Source: Apus apus
Taxonomy: Eukaryota > Chordata > Aves > Apodiformes > Apodidae
Assembly (NCBI RefSeq): GCF_020740795.1
Contig: NC_067286.1
Coordinates: forward strand, 33,380,003-33,444,002
Direction: 5' to 3'
Length of the DNA stretch: 64,000 bases
A program made the translations under genes and the position numbers. The first letter of the stretch is position 1. The number at the start of each line of letters is the position of its first letter. Below, piece by piece: positions 40,237 to 51,880 of this stretch. The notes beneath the pieces were generated by a model. That model was given only the letters and a program-made list of their open reading frames with translations. It was not told the DNA's origin and did no database searches.

Positions 40237-40406
40237 GCAACCTGCCCAAGCACGAGGCACTGCCCCTGAATCTGCACTTGAGCTGAAGCAGATCAGTCAT
40301 TGCTCCAGCCTTTCAAACCTTACCCAGGTCGCGATGGTGCCGTTGGGGCACTTAGCCAAAGGGGCCACTCTGGAAGTTCTTCTTGAAACCTGCATCCAGT
40401 CTTTTG
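40237..40406 (+). CDS. RASGRP1: RASGRP1 coding exon 2 (start of REM domain)
   Basis: Residues 11 to 68. The first half (to about residue 43) is a poorly conserved, Ser/Gln/Ala-rich linker. From Met44 the sequence reads VPLGHLAKGATLEVLLETCI, closely matching the conserved segment that opens the REM (RasGEF N-terminal) domain of RasGRP1. The acceptor is CTTTAG at 40231-40236 and the donor GTGAGT starts at 40407. The exon joins exon 1 in phase 2 and exon 3 in phase 1. The Met44 codon (40334) has G at -3 and G at +4, so it could serve as an alternative start. The stop codon of the overlapping upstream ORF falls in this exon at 40284-40286. Confidence 0.93.
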
Positions 40407-43400
40407 GTGAGTGTCTGGAGGTTTTTAGAATTGTATTAATTTCTGTTCTGGCTATGTTTAGGTCACTTTCTAGTGAATTAGATTTGTTTATTAGAGGACT
40501 AGAAAGGTGTACTGAGGTTTTTCTATACTGTAGGTGACTGCATATTTCTATAGGTTTGTGGATCTGTTAATGCATATGTGTGTAGTATATGCTAAGAGAT
40601 TAGTATGACCACTGCTTTTTCTTGAGAGAATAAGACAAACACCAGTCATCTACACTTCTATGTATTTTTTGTTGTTTCTTCAAGAACCAATGTGGCAAAC
40701 TTTAGCAAGTAATCTTTATGTTTTACATATTGTGGTAATGTTCTCATAATGTGTGTAAACAAGATGTTTATATTAAACATTTTGAAATTACCAGGGCTAT
40801 TTTTAAATTAGATGAAATAACACTGGATTGCTTCTTGCATTATTGGTATTGATTTAAAGTTGCTACTCTACAAAAGAGAGAGAACCCAAAGAAAAATCAA
40901 CTGTATACTTTTTTGAGGCTAGCAGTTATCCATTTGTCTTTTTACAATAAGAATTTTGATATATGGACAAGCATGACTGTTGCCTACGCCTTATATCCCC
41001 TAGTCTCCTTTCCCAACTTTTTTGTTAGTAAATGTGTTTTTTTTCTATTATTAAAATATGTTAGTACTGAAGACACTCAAAATGATACTGAATAATTTGC
41101 TTGTAAATAGTGCATCTGTTCACACAATGCTGTCTTTCAGTGCTGTGAGCTATTCTTAAAGCATGTGGCAAAGTCTTACTTGCAGAGTTGTCCTTAGAAA
41201 ATAAATGTACTTGAACACCCACAAATCTCTAAAATAATTAATCTAGATAGTTAAATAGTAACACGTAGTGGTGATCTAATGATACAGCAAGTACATACTG
41301 TGTAAACAATGACAAATATTTCACGTTCATTGGAAATGCTTTTTTTTTTTGTTACCTTTAAAGCCTTTTACTCAGCATGTGTAGACAAATGTGTGTCTTA
41401 GAGAAGCTGATGACACATGTAATTGTCAGTACCTTTTTTTTCTTTTTGGCTTCTTTTCTCCTCCATTTAATTATTATAAGGAACGTATCCACTGAACTGC
41501 TATAAAGTCCTAATTTCTAAATGAATGTTGATTCATGTTTTTATAGATTTTAGTTCTCTAGCAGTGAGATAAGACATCTAAAGCATGTATAAGAACTTTA
41601 TACAGTTTTAATATTGTGGCTACTTGACCAGTATTAACAAGTCCACGTTTTTATAAAAAAAAGGTATTATAAATGTAGCATTATAAAAAAAATCTAGCAA
41701 AATTATTGCATTTTCAAGTAGTGTAGTGAAACCCTGAATGGGAGATTACTGTTGGGCTAATTATTTTAATACTTTTAAAATGCTTTATGTATATCAGCAT
41801 GCACATGCTTAAGTGTTCTTAGATTCGTGGACACCCATATATCATAAGGACTAAAGTGCCAAAGAAAATCAAGTGTACCTGTCCACTTCAGCTGTATATA
41901 CATGTGAATCTTTCTAAAGGGTTTCATACTTCAGTTAGAAAGTTTATCGTAGTTGTCTTAATAGGGTTTTCTTGAGCCTTGACAAGTGGTATGTAGGTCT
42001 AGCAAAGTGAATTGTAGTGAAACGTAATCTTAAACTCACTAAGGACCTCTAGAATTTGATGTGTGCTGCAGAAGTTTAGACTCTTATTGGGTAATTCATA
42101 GCAGTGTGTGTATTTGTACATCTTCTATGACATGATACATGTTCTTAAGCTATATTGGAATTTTCTGGTAAGGTATTTATACAAATTGTGAAGTGCAGCT
42201 GTTACAACTATAGATAACCTACGTAATAAAGTTCCTTAAAGAAGGTTCTTGTCGCTACCAACAAAAACACTGTGCAAAACTCATTCACATCATTATACTG
42301 ATAAAGGAAGACGGAAAAAACTTTAACCTGGGAATTTGAGGAGGCATGGGGTAGGGAGAAAAAGGGTAGAAAAATGCATAGTTGCTGAATGATTACAAGT
42401 AAACCGAATGAGCAGGTTTCTTTCCATGCATAGTACTGAAGTAAAGCTATTACCCTGTATTCTAGTAGTTGCATTCAGACTAAGGTTAGGTCTTCAATAT
42501 CAGATATGCTGACTTATAATATTTTGCATATTATTCTAGAAATTAATTACTGTGATCTGAGTTTTATTAAAATACGGAACCCCCTAAGACATAAGCACAG
42601 ATTTCCTTTCTCTGTTTTAAGTTCACTTTCTGGAATAAGTCCTTGATTCATTTGCTGTCCAGGGTTAAGGAGAAAAGCAGCCAGTAGAGATGATAATGCA
42701 TCACATTTTGGAATATATACTGCATCATGTTAATATTATACTGCACTTGTTCATATTACATGTACAGTTGCAAATATAGTTCCTGTATTAAGTATGCAGC
42801 TGAATTTATGTTCCTGGGCTCAATTACACAAGTCTGGAAAAAGCAAATAATGTGTAAGAGTGGCTGTCAACAATGGTGTGCAAGGGGAAGTTGGGAGCCT
42901 TTTGCCATACTTACAGAGATTATATAATAAGAATGTATAACCAAGAAGGTATTAAGAGTTTACAGCTGTGAAGTTATTTATCTTACAGTATGGATAAGGG
43001 GAAAAAGTGAGAAAGGGGGATATGCCAAGTTGAAGTTAAGAGTGAGAAGGCTAACCTTTGCCACAGAGTTGTAAATGGATTCCATGATGTAGAAAGAAAA
43101 TTTTTGTTCAGAGAGCCAAGTTACTCCAAAATCTATGCTACAGAGATGAGTAACAAATAGGATCTTGCACTTAGCGATATTGTCTGTGAGTCTCTGTGAG
43201 TCTACAGGAGTGCTGGGTAGAAGGTGATGATAGATTGTAGACTGAATAGTGTTGTACCTGCTAATTCCAAAAGTAAAGAGTTAGGAAGCTTTTTTTTTTT
43301 AAGAAAAGACCGAAAGCTTATTCAGTGTAATTAAATTAAATTAAACATCCACTTTGGGATGATTATTTTGTGCTCTTTCACCTCTCAAATTTAGCTTGTA

Positions 43401-45010
43401 CTGATGAATGATAGGCATGTGCTTTAGAGACAGAAACAGTGAGGGTCATATGAGGTAGTGTGAAGTCATGTAGATGCTCACTAAATCTGAGAGATCAGCA
43501 TTGCACCCCTGTTTATTCAATAGCACGATGAGAAAGGATTGCTGGAAGTAGAGATTTCTTCAAGTCCTATGAAAGGTTGCATCAGGATGAATAAGATGAA
43601 TCATCCTGCAAATGAATTGCTAAAAGTAAAGGCAACAGAAAATCTGGATGTAAGCTGGGACAAAAGTTCAGGAAAAAAAGAGCGTGACAAGAGATTGAAG
43701 TCAGGAGGTGTCTTAGAAGGGAATATTGGTCCTGAGATTACAAGACCTGTAGAGACTTGAACATGCTCTCATCAATTAAAGAGAAGAGCTTTGGTTATAT
43801 AGGACAGTGATTCAAAACATGTTCTACATAACTGGAAAGTCCTCTCAACACTTTACCTACAGGATGCTGTTAGTGTTGTGACCTGGATTGATAAGAAGGG
43901 CTGTAGAGTGCAAGTCAATGCATCACATGGGGATTGCCTTAGGAAAGAAGGGGAAGTGTAGTGTGTAAGTGGAGCTGACAATAACTTTTCCAGATAAAAA
44001 CGTGATTGTGTGGAAAGAAAGAGAAGTCATAATAGGGAAGTAGAGGAAAAGTGGAATCAAATAAGGGAGAACAGTGCATAAAGAAGAAGAGCAGGAGCTA
44101 GCGTAACATGATTGAAAAGACTAGAAAATAAAGAGTCTGTAGGAAGGTTAGGTTCAGGGAAGCCTCTCCATTAGGTTAATTCTGAACAAAAATGTTGCAA
44201 AGAGAAAATTAAAGGTAGATGTTCAGTTGCTAACAAGATGGCTGAAGCTATGAGTTCTTGGCTTGGAATATGACAGCTTCAGGAGGGAAATAATACATTC
44301 TGGAGAAAATCTCCATTAGTGACTGTGATTCTGGAGTGGAATTCTAAGTAGAACAGTGACTTTAACCTCCTGTATCCATGTTTTTCCATTACATAGTATA
44401 TAAAATGTCTGGAAAAGAATGTACTTCTGACTGGCAGACAGTCTTCTAAAAGTCAGTGTAGCTTTGTCTCCTACTTAGTTGCTAGTTGTAAAGACACCTA
44501 TCAGCTTTGTTGTTGAAACCAGCAGAGTACGGTCTAGTTTGCTGGTCCATGGCTGTGTTGACTACTTAATGCTTACAGTTCAGCAGAACACAGGAAACAT
44601 CTGCTTAGTAGCACAGCCCTACTTTTTGCTAGCTCTGCTTATAGCAATCTTTCTTAGACTACAAAAATGCATATTAACATATATTTAGTCCAGAAAATGT
44701 TACAGATCAGAGAGGGAAAATGTGTCAGCTGTGTTCACTTCACTGGATAGCTTGTCAACTGTGTATCTGCTAACTATAGAAATAATAATAGTTCATAACA
44801 CTTTTCATCCTAAGCTGTCCTCGTGCTACTATGAGCTTCGTGTTCTGACTTAGCAAGGCAATCTCTATTCTAACAGATACATTTTTCTTTCTATTTATAC
44901 CTTCACTATATGTTTGTGTATGGTAAGGGCTTCCTGTTTCTTTCCTTTTACTATAAGCATCTGTATCTTTAAATGTATCTTTTTAAATCTTGAGTAAGGT
45001 TTAAGTGTGC

Positions 45011-45027
45011 TTTTTTTTTTTTTTTTT
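45011..45027. repeat. Poly-T run
   Basis: Seventeen T bases about 120 bp upstream of the minus-strand CR1; not evidently part of that element. Confidence 0.9.
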
Positions 45028-45148
45028 AAATCAATACACCTTCCGAAGATTCGATTAACTATTTTAACATGCGTTCAGGCTTATAGAGCATGTAGGGTCA
45101 GAGAGCCTTTTCCTTGCCCACACAAAACATTTGTTTAAAATGTTTATA

Positions 45149-45857
45149 CAGAATCCTAGGGGTTGGAAGGGACCTCGAAAGGTCACCTGGTCCAACACCC
45201 CTGCTAGAGTAGGGTCACCTAGAGCACATCACACAGGAACTTGTCCAGGTGAGTTTTGAATGTCTCCAGTGAAGGAGACTCCACAACCTCTCTGGGCAGC
45301 CTGTTCCAGTGCTCTGTCACTCTCACAGTAAAGAAGTTCTTCCTGATACTCACATGGAACCTCCTATGCTCCAGTTTGCATCCATTGCCCCTTGTCCTAT
45401 CACTGGACATCACGGAAAAAAGCCTGGCTCCATCGTCCTGACACTCACCCTTTACATATTCATAAACTTTGATGAGGTTGCCCCTCAGTCTCCTTTTCTC
45501 CAAGCTAAAGAGACCCAGCTCCCTCAGCCTTTCCTCATAAGGGAGATGTTCCACTCCCTTAATCATCTTTGTGGCTTTGCCCTGGACTCTTTCAAGCAGT
45601 TCCCTGTCCTTCTTGAACTGGACACAATATTCCAGATGTGGCCTCACCAAGGCAGAATAGATGGGGAGGAGAACCTCTCTTGACCTACTAACCACGCCCT
45701 TTCTAATACACCCCAGGATGCCATTGGCCTTCTTACCCACAAGGGCACATTGCTGGCTCATGGTCATCCTCCTGTCCACCAGGACGCCCAGGTCCCTCTC
45801 TCTCCTACACTGCTCTCCAGCAGGTCAGCCCCCAGCCTGTACTGGTACATGGTACAT
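45149..45857 (-). mobile_element. CR1 LINE in intron 2, minus strand, with a 186-codon ORF2 remnant
   Basis: Reads as the complement of a CR1 3' portion: 'ggttggaagggacctcgaaa', 'cctgttccagtgctctgtca' and 'tccctgtccttcttgaactg'. A single frame of 186 codons (45219-45779, minus) covers the C-terminal part of CR1 ORF2, with [30 protein letters not shown] and [20 protein letters not shown]. Relative to other CR1 copies here, the WAPQF-like segment after VQF is deleted in frame. The catalytic FADD region is absent, so it cannot act as a reverse transcriptase. It is antisense to RASGRP1. The 5' border is approximate. Confidence 0.93.
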
Positions 45858-48800
45858 GCAAGTGTTTAAAAATTCTGTTGCAACTGGGACAAAATGCATC
45901 TTAACTCAGTGTCAACTTGCTATCTCCCTGCTCACTCTGCAGCCAAGTCCTGAAACTTTTGAGAACTACCTAGCAAAGAATTCTAAGAATGCACTTGTAA
46001 GTCATAATTTATACAAACACTTGTGTCTTCCTAAAAACATCTGAGGGTCATTTAAGAGCTGAGAAATCTCTAAGATCTCAAAATTTTAACATTATAAAGG
46101 TATTTCTGACCTTAGTTTTTGAGTGCAAGATCTTACTCATTCACCTCTTACATTTGAGTTCTGGAAGCACGTTTACTGTAGCACACAGAAGACTTACTCT
46201 TAAGTGAGGTGTTTCAGTTACTGCTGGGCAAGGTGAATGTGTTCACTGAAAAAAAGAAATCATGAAGAATCATTTTGAAATGCATGTCACCATGCAGTGT
46301 CCCTATGTCTGGTTTCTTAAGAGATATGTAAGAAAAGGGCTTTAGGAAAGCAACTGAAATATTTCCCAGAGCATGTAGTATAATTCTGTCTGGAAGCTCA
46401 GCCATGATACACTGCTTCCAGTGGAGTTAGTTGTTTATACTGCTATGTTGATCTTCAATTAAAAAAAACCCAACAACTTAAAATAAGATTTAAACCCATG
46501 GCTAATACTTTTCAAATAAGTTAAAAATCATAACTTCAAAGATTAGCAATGTTCTTTATAGAATTTATGTGAACCTAGTGCAATTTGCAACTTCTAATGG
46601 TCATAATACTCTTAGACAGCCATGTCTAAGAGTAAGTTGTGATGTAAATTGTTCTGCAGTGCCTGATCAGTGCTCAACTAGCTTCTTGCTGTTACGTGTG
46701 ATAAAGTGAGAAGCCACTGGAAGTCTGGAAGCCACTTCCAGACTGATCTGGACAAAAAATTCCATGGAGTTGTTTTGAGAGAAATCAGCAATCTCACAAG
46801 GGTGCTGGTTGCCTCTCAGGTGCTAGCTGCCTAAAACTGTACAAGTTAGTTAACATTTTCTAGAATAAAAATAACTACGTTAGCAGAGCTGTCTGTTTCT
46901 GTGAACTGATAATATTTTTATAGCTGACATTACATCAATATCATGCAATAATACAGAGAGTCTTAGGAATTCTTTGAGAGCCAGGCAAGTATTGCATCCA
47001 TTTTACAAACAACGAAGCTGGCAATTTAGAGTTAACTCATTAGGAGAACAGTATCTGTCTTATCCTGTAAAATACAGAAAATTTGAAAGTTTTATCCAGT
47101 TTTTCCCCCTTTTTATCTAGAGAGACCCATTCTACTCTTAACATAAGTACATTCTTCTAGTCTAGTTAAAATGTACAGTAACTAGTAAAACATCACAGTT
47201 CAGGTACTGAGTTTATCCATTTACCATATAGCAAATTCTGACATAGAATTCTGACTCAAAAGCAGTTATGTCTTTCAAGGCATATGTGTGCCCACAGAAG
47301 GCCAGTTTGGTCATTTACTGATTTCTGCTAGGTTAGACTGAACAGTCATTGTGTATCTCAGACTCCACAAACTTAGAGGCTTCTGCCTTTCACCTCTGTA
47401 GCCTTGGCTGAATGTTGAGGTCGCCAGTCCCCCTAAAAGTAGTAAAAATGTTGTTCATGGTGTTGTTCAGTATTAAAATGTTGTTGATCATTGCATGTTA
47501 GGTAATCTGGGTGCCAGTTGGTCAAATACAGTGCAGAAACTTTAGTATTACTTGGCAACAGAAGCTATGTTAATGATCAATTAATGACATTGTGGGAACA
47601 GAGAAGTCATTACTGCTCTGGAGAATACTAAGTACTGTTTAGCTAACTCTTCAAGTTAATTTGGATTGTACGAAAATGAAAATAGATTTCTTTTTTAACC
47701 TGATGTCTCTGGAAAATTTTTTCTCAAGGAAAAGAAACCTTAGATATCTTAGCTGCATTTTAAAGTTCTGTTTAGCTAATTTTACTTCAGTCTTTTCAGT
47801 GTAATTTTCCAAAGTCAAGAAAGAAGTTATAAAAGAAAATTAAGAATACTTAGGACTTCTTGCTTTATAAAGCAGTCTCTCATTTACTTGTATTTACCTC
47901 AGGGATATGGCAGAAAATTCTGTCTTCATAGCACTAAATATAAACTCAGAAAAAAACCCAAAAACAATATTACTTTTGTTTAGCAATGCAAAAAAGCTTA
48001 GATAACAATAGAAAATAATTCTTCTGATAATTTTTTATTAATTATTTCTTCTCCTCTATATAAGAAGTTGTAGCAAGAAGTCAGTCACTTGTTCTTTACA
48101 CTTCCTCATTCATTTTATTGTCTATGTTACTTGGTTTTCTTTGTGTATGCTTTAGTGTGAAGTCTTTCAGTGTTTTGCTATGTATTCCAAAGTGTGAAGA
48201 CACATTTCTGCATTGTTCTTCTAAAAGTCTGAAAAAGAAGGGGCTTCCCTTAGACTGTTACATAGTACAGTAGATCTTTCTATTATGGAGGACAGGCTGG
48301 AGATTAAAAGCTAAGATGAATTAGATTGAACATACCACTTTTTTCCCCCCGTTACTGAAGTAGGAAGGTGCAAGTGCAACAGCTGGCAAGCGTCAAACAT
48401 AAAAGAGTACCTGTGGGGGGCTAGTAAGGTTTAGGAATCCCCAAACACTGCAGTTTCAATACTCAAATGTATGTAGAGGTCATGTTAAGAAAAAATCAGT
48501 GCCTCATGCCATCTATATTGTGATGAAAGATCATTTAGAAATATGCCATAATACCTTTCTTTCGAAATACAGAACTCCTCTGGCATAAAACAATAGTGTG
48601 AGATGTGAATAAGTCTTTTTCTATTTTAACATTAACATTTGGGAAAAGGTTCACCTTCAAAATACTCACTTTGGGTATGGGTGAGATTATCTTCCCTTTC
48701 CTTGAGCAGAACCAGTTGTTTATTGTCGATTTAAAAAATAGTACTGGTTTAGGTTGAGTAGCAGAATGCTATTTATTAATAATACTAAGAAATGCCCTGC

Positions 48801-49096
48801 AACAGTTGCAACAGTACTTAGGGGAGGCATAAGGATCCTGCTTTCTGCTTAGACCACTGGGGCCAATAAAGCTTACACTTAGCACACGTGGGAATGTTTC
48901 TCTTAAAAATTCGGCATACTGCAGCTAGCTTGCATCAGCAGTTGGGGAGCTTCTTCTGTATGCAGATATCTGATAGTGCTACCTGGTGAGTAGGTATGTT
49001 TTAAGTTTGGAGTGAAGCTGCAGGGTTTTGTTTTTTTTTAAACTTTGGCTCTTTTGATTCATGGTGAACAAGAGATGTTTCAGTCTAAGGATGAAC

Positions 49097-49510
49097 TGTG
49101 GTTTAACCCCACAGCCATCAGCCAAGCACCACACAGCTGCTTGCTTACCTCCCACCTCAGCAGAATGGGAGTGAGAAATGGAAGGGTAAAAGTGAGAAAA
49201 CTCGTGGGTTGACATAAAGACAGTTTAATAAGTTTTTAAAAAAAAACAAACAAAACCAACAACCAAAAACCCCAAGAAAAACATGTGATGTGAAAAGCCC
49301 TAATTGCTCATCGCCAGCCAACTGATGCCCAACTGGTCCACAGGCGATGGCAGCCCTGGCAACCTTCCACCTAGTTTTTACTGCTGAGAATGCCATGATA
49401 GGGTACGAAGTATCCCTTTGGTCCACTGGGGTTAGCTGTCCCAGCTGTGTCCCTTCCCAGCTTCTTGCCCATCCCCAGCGTACTCCGTGGTGGGGCAGTG
49501 TGAGAAGGCA
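49097..49510 (-). mobile_element. Solo LTR fragment, minus sense, in intron 2
   Basis: Starts TGTGGTTTAACCCC, the complement of a common avian LTR terminus, and continues with text matching the complement of the LTR at 60380-60896: the 'gttgacataaagacagttta' block, 'gataggg...cctttggtccact' and 'gtggggcagtgtgagaa'. Homology fades after about 49510, so the U3 end is lost or too diverged to place. An A-rich patch at 49240-49270 is probably a local expansion. No internal viral genes. Confidence 0.7.
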
Positions 49511-51429
49511 TGCCTGAACTGCTGAGGTAGAAGCAAGTTTGCCAAAGAGTCTAAAATCACTAATTAGAGAAATTTATCTAGCAGTTGGAGCAAAGACTAG
49601 GGAGCTGAGGTATGTAAGGGAGGGATACCTGAAACAGTAAGTTAGAAGTACTACAGCAAGAGTAGTGATGGAGCATGTATCAGTAGGCCAGGAAATGGGA
49701 TCTAAGCAGTCTGCAAAGATCTCCAAGTCCCTGAGAGAAAAGCAGCTTGGTTTCTGCTAGTCTGTTACAGATTGAACCTTTGGATGGTGCTGACTTTGTG
49801 CTTCCTTGGATCCAATGTGCATGCCCCAGGATCAATTGTACAGTTAGAAGTTGATTAGAAAACACTGCAGTTGTGGGATGAGTAAGTGCTAAGCATGCAG
49901 CTGGGGTCATTGGCCTCAGAAGTTTCTGATTCTGTTCTGGAAGTCTTAGTTGTGTTATCTATCCATGCTTATTCCAGCAGAACTGTGTTGCCAGGCATTA
50001 CGCTTGAATTATTCAAGAGTTACCTGCTGCTCAAAAGCTACATGTAGCTCCAGTATCGTGATTTAAAGCTTTGAAAAAAGTCTTGAATGCTCAAATTATG
50101 TTTTGTAGGGCTTGGAGAAAAAGACTATTTGATTTAAAAGTTCTCATTAGATTTGCTAAAATTGGTGTTTTAAACATGCTGTAGAATAAGTATGGGGGGA
50201 AGGCATTACCTTTTTATCGTGTTCTGTGTACTTGATCTGAATTTCCAAGGCTAATGGAATGCTTTCCACCCACATTTCATTTGGTTTCTCTCAAAGTACA
50301 TTTTAATTTCTCAAAATCATCCCATTTCCCCCTGACAAGAGCTTTTATCTTCTTGTTTTTATTTCAAAGAATTACCCACCCAGAGCTCTTTCTGCTAGAT
50401 GTAGCTTTCCAAAAGCTGTTTCTGAAAAAGGATAATTGCTTTCCCTGGAGATTTTTCTCCCCTAATGTTCTCTACCCTCACACAGAACAGTCTTACCCTT
50501 TTCGGATGCTTATTAAACTCACTTGTGTCTTGGATATATCTGCATTGTTAATGCACATTTGGAGGAACAGAAGTGGATCGTGGCTCACCTCCATTCTGTA
50601 GGGAGGTTGAAGGGAGAAGTAGAGTTGGAGTATCACCAAGTCTGTAACGTTTCTTCCATCTTCTGTGTTTACTTGGCATGTTTAGGGTTCTTTTGCTTCA
50701 GGATTGATCACAAAGTAGCATGATTCTTTTATCTCTGGAAAATACTGATTTGTTCTAATTTTAATTTTGGTGTTTCTCCTCCTAAAACCAATTACTCGTG
50801 TAAATAAATTTATGTATGACTCATTTAATAGTATGTATTGGAAATAAGCAAATAATAATAATAAAAAGCTTTAGCACAATTCCCGGAGTATTTTGGTGTT
50901 GTCTGCTAAACATGATAGCATTCTTGTTGCATGAGGGGGAACACCCCCATCCTTTATAGAATTAAATGTAAGGTAGAGAACTCAAGACTCCACTTGCTTT
51001 CTGCAGCTGCTAAATTAACAGTCATTCTTTTACATAATGAGTGTGTCATCTTTGTAAGGACATTGTAATTAAGTTATTTTTGAAAGATACTAAGCATGTT
51101 AAATTATTATATGAAATAAAGAAAAATTCACTAAGGACAAGCGTGCAGTTCTACATGTGGGGTAATCAGTTGTAAAAACAGTACAGTAAAGTCCTTTATA
51201 TACAGCATTTCTGCACAAAAGGATTTCAATGTGAAGATGGATTTTAGAACTGATGATTTAATTGTATTTAATTATATTGTACTACTGCAGAAACTTTAAG
51301 GAGATAAGTGCGTGCACAGAGGGATGTTTGTGCTGGTTTAATTTTTTTAATACATACATTATGTATGTACATTTACATATAAAAAGTATATGTATGTACA
51401 ATTATTTACATAATATTTAAAATAATACC

Positions 51430-51880
51430 CTAACTCTGATGTTAAGACCACCTCTGAAGTACTATATTCAGATTTGCTTCATAAAAGTGCAAGCTGCAAA
51501 AGGTTCAGAAAAGAACATCAGAGTTGACCACAGATCTAGAAAATCCAGCTTCTGAGGAAAAAAATTACCAAATGTTGTGGGTTTTAGCTCAGAGCAGAGA
51601 TAAGGAAAGCAATCCTTAAACAGAGAAAATATACTGATAGGGGAAGAAGAATGTTTTTTTTTCTGTTTTCTGGGAGCCAGGCATAATGGATTGAAGCCTC
51701 CCAAGTTGCCTGAAGTCTTTGTTTATGCAGTAAGGAGAGCTCTCTAACAACAGAGATGCTCAAGTGCTGGAATAAGTCACCTACAGAGCTCAAGTGCTGG
51801 AATAAGTCACTACAGAGCCTGTGAAATCCTCTTCACTGTAGAATTTTAACAACAAATTAAACTGGTTCTGAAGCTTACTG
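51430..51880 (+). mobile_element. Ancient CR1/L3-like LINE fragment
   Basis: The stretch around 51770-51860 ('ctggaataagtcacctacag', 'gtgaaatcctcttcactgta') has the shape of the 3' region of old CR1/L3 elements (the 'ggaatag...cctagagag...gtggaatctcctt' phrase). Preceding text such as 'gtgcaagctgcaaaaggttc' and 'gaaaagaacatcagag' is also LINE-like. It is strongly diverged and the borders are uncertain. Confidence 0.45.
51758..51817. repeat. 30-bp tandem duplication
   Basis: Two adjacent copies of a unit containing 'ctcaagtgctggaataagtc' followed by AC(C)TACAGAG, differing by one base. It lies in the ancient LINE-like fragment. Confidence 0.9.

Noticed and set aside
45661-46044. A 127-codon plus-strand open frame in intron 2.
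   Set aside because: Its first half is antisense CR1 and the rest is AT-rich flank without domain or splice support.
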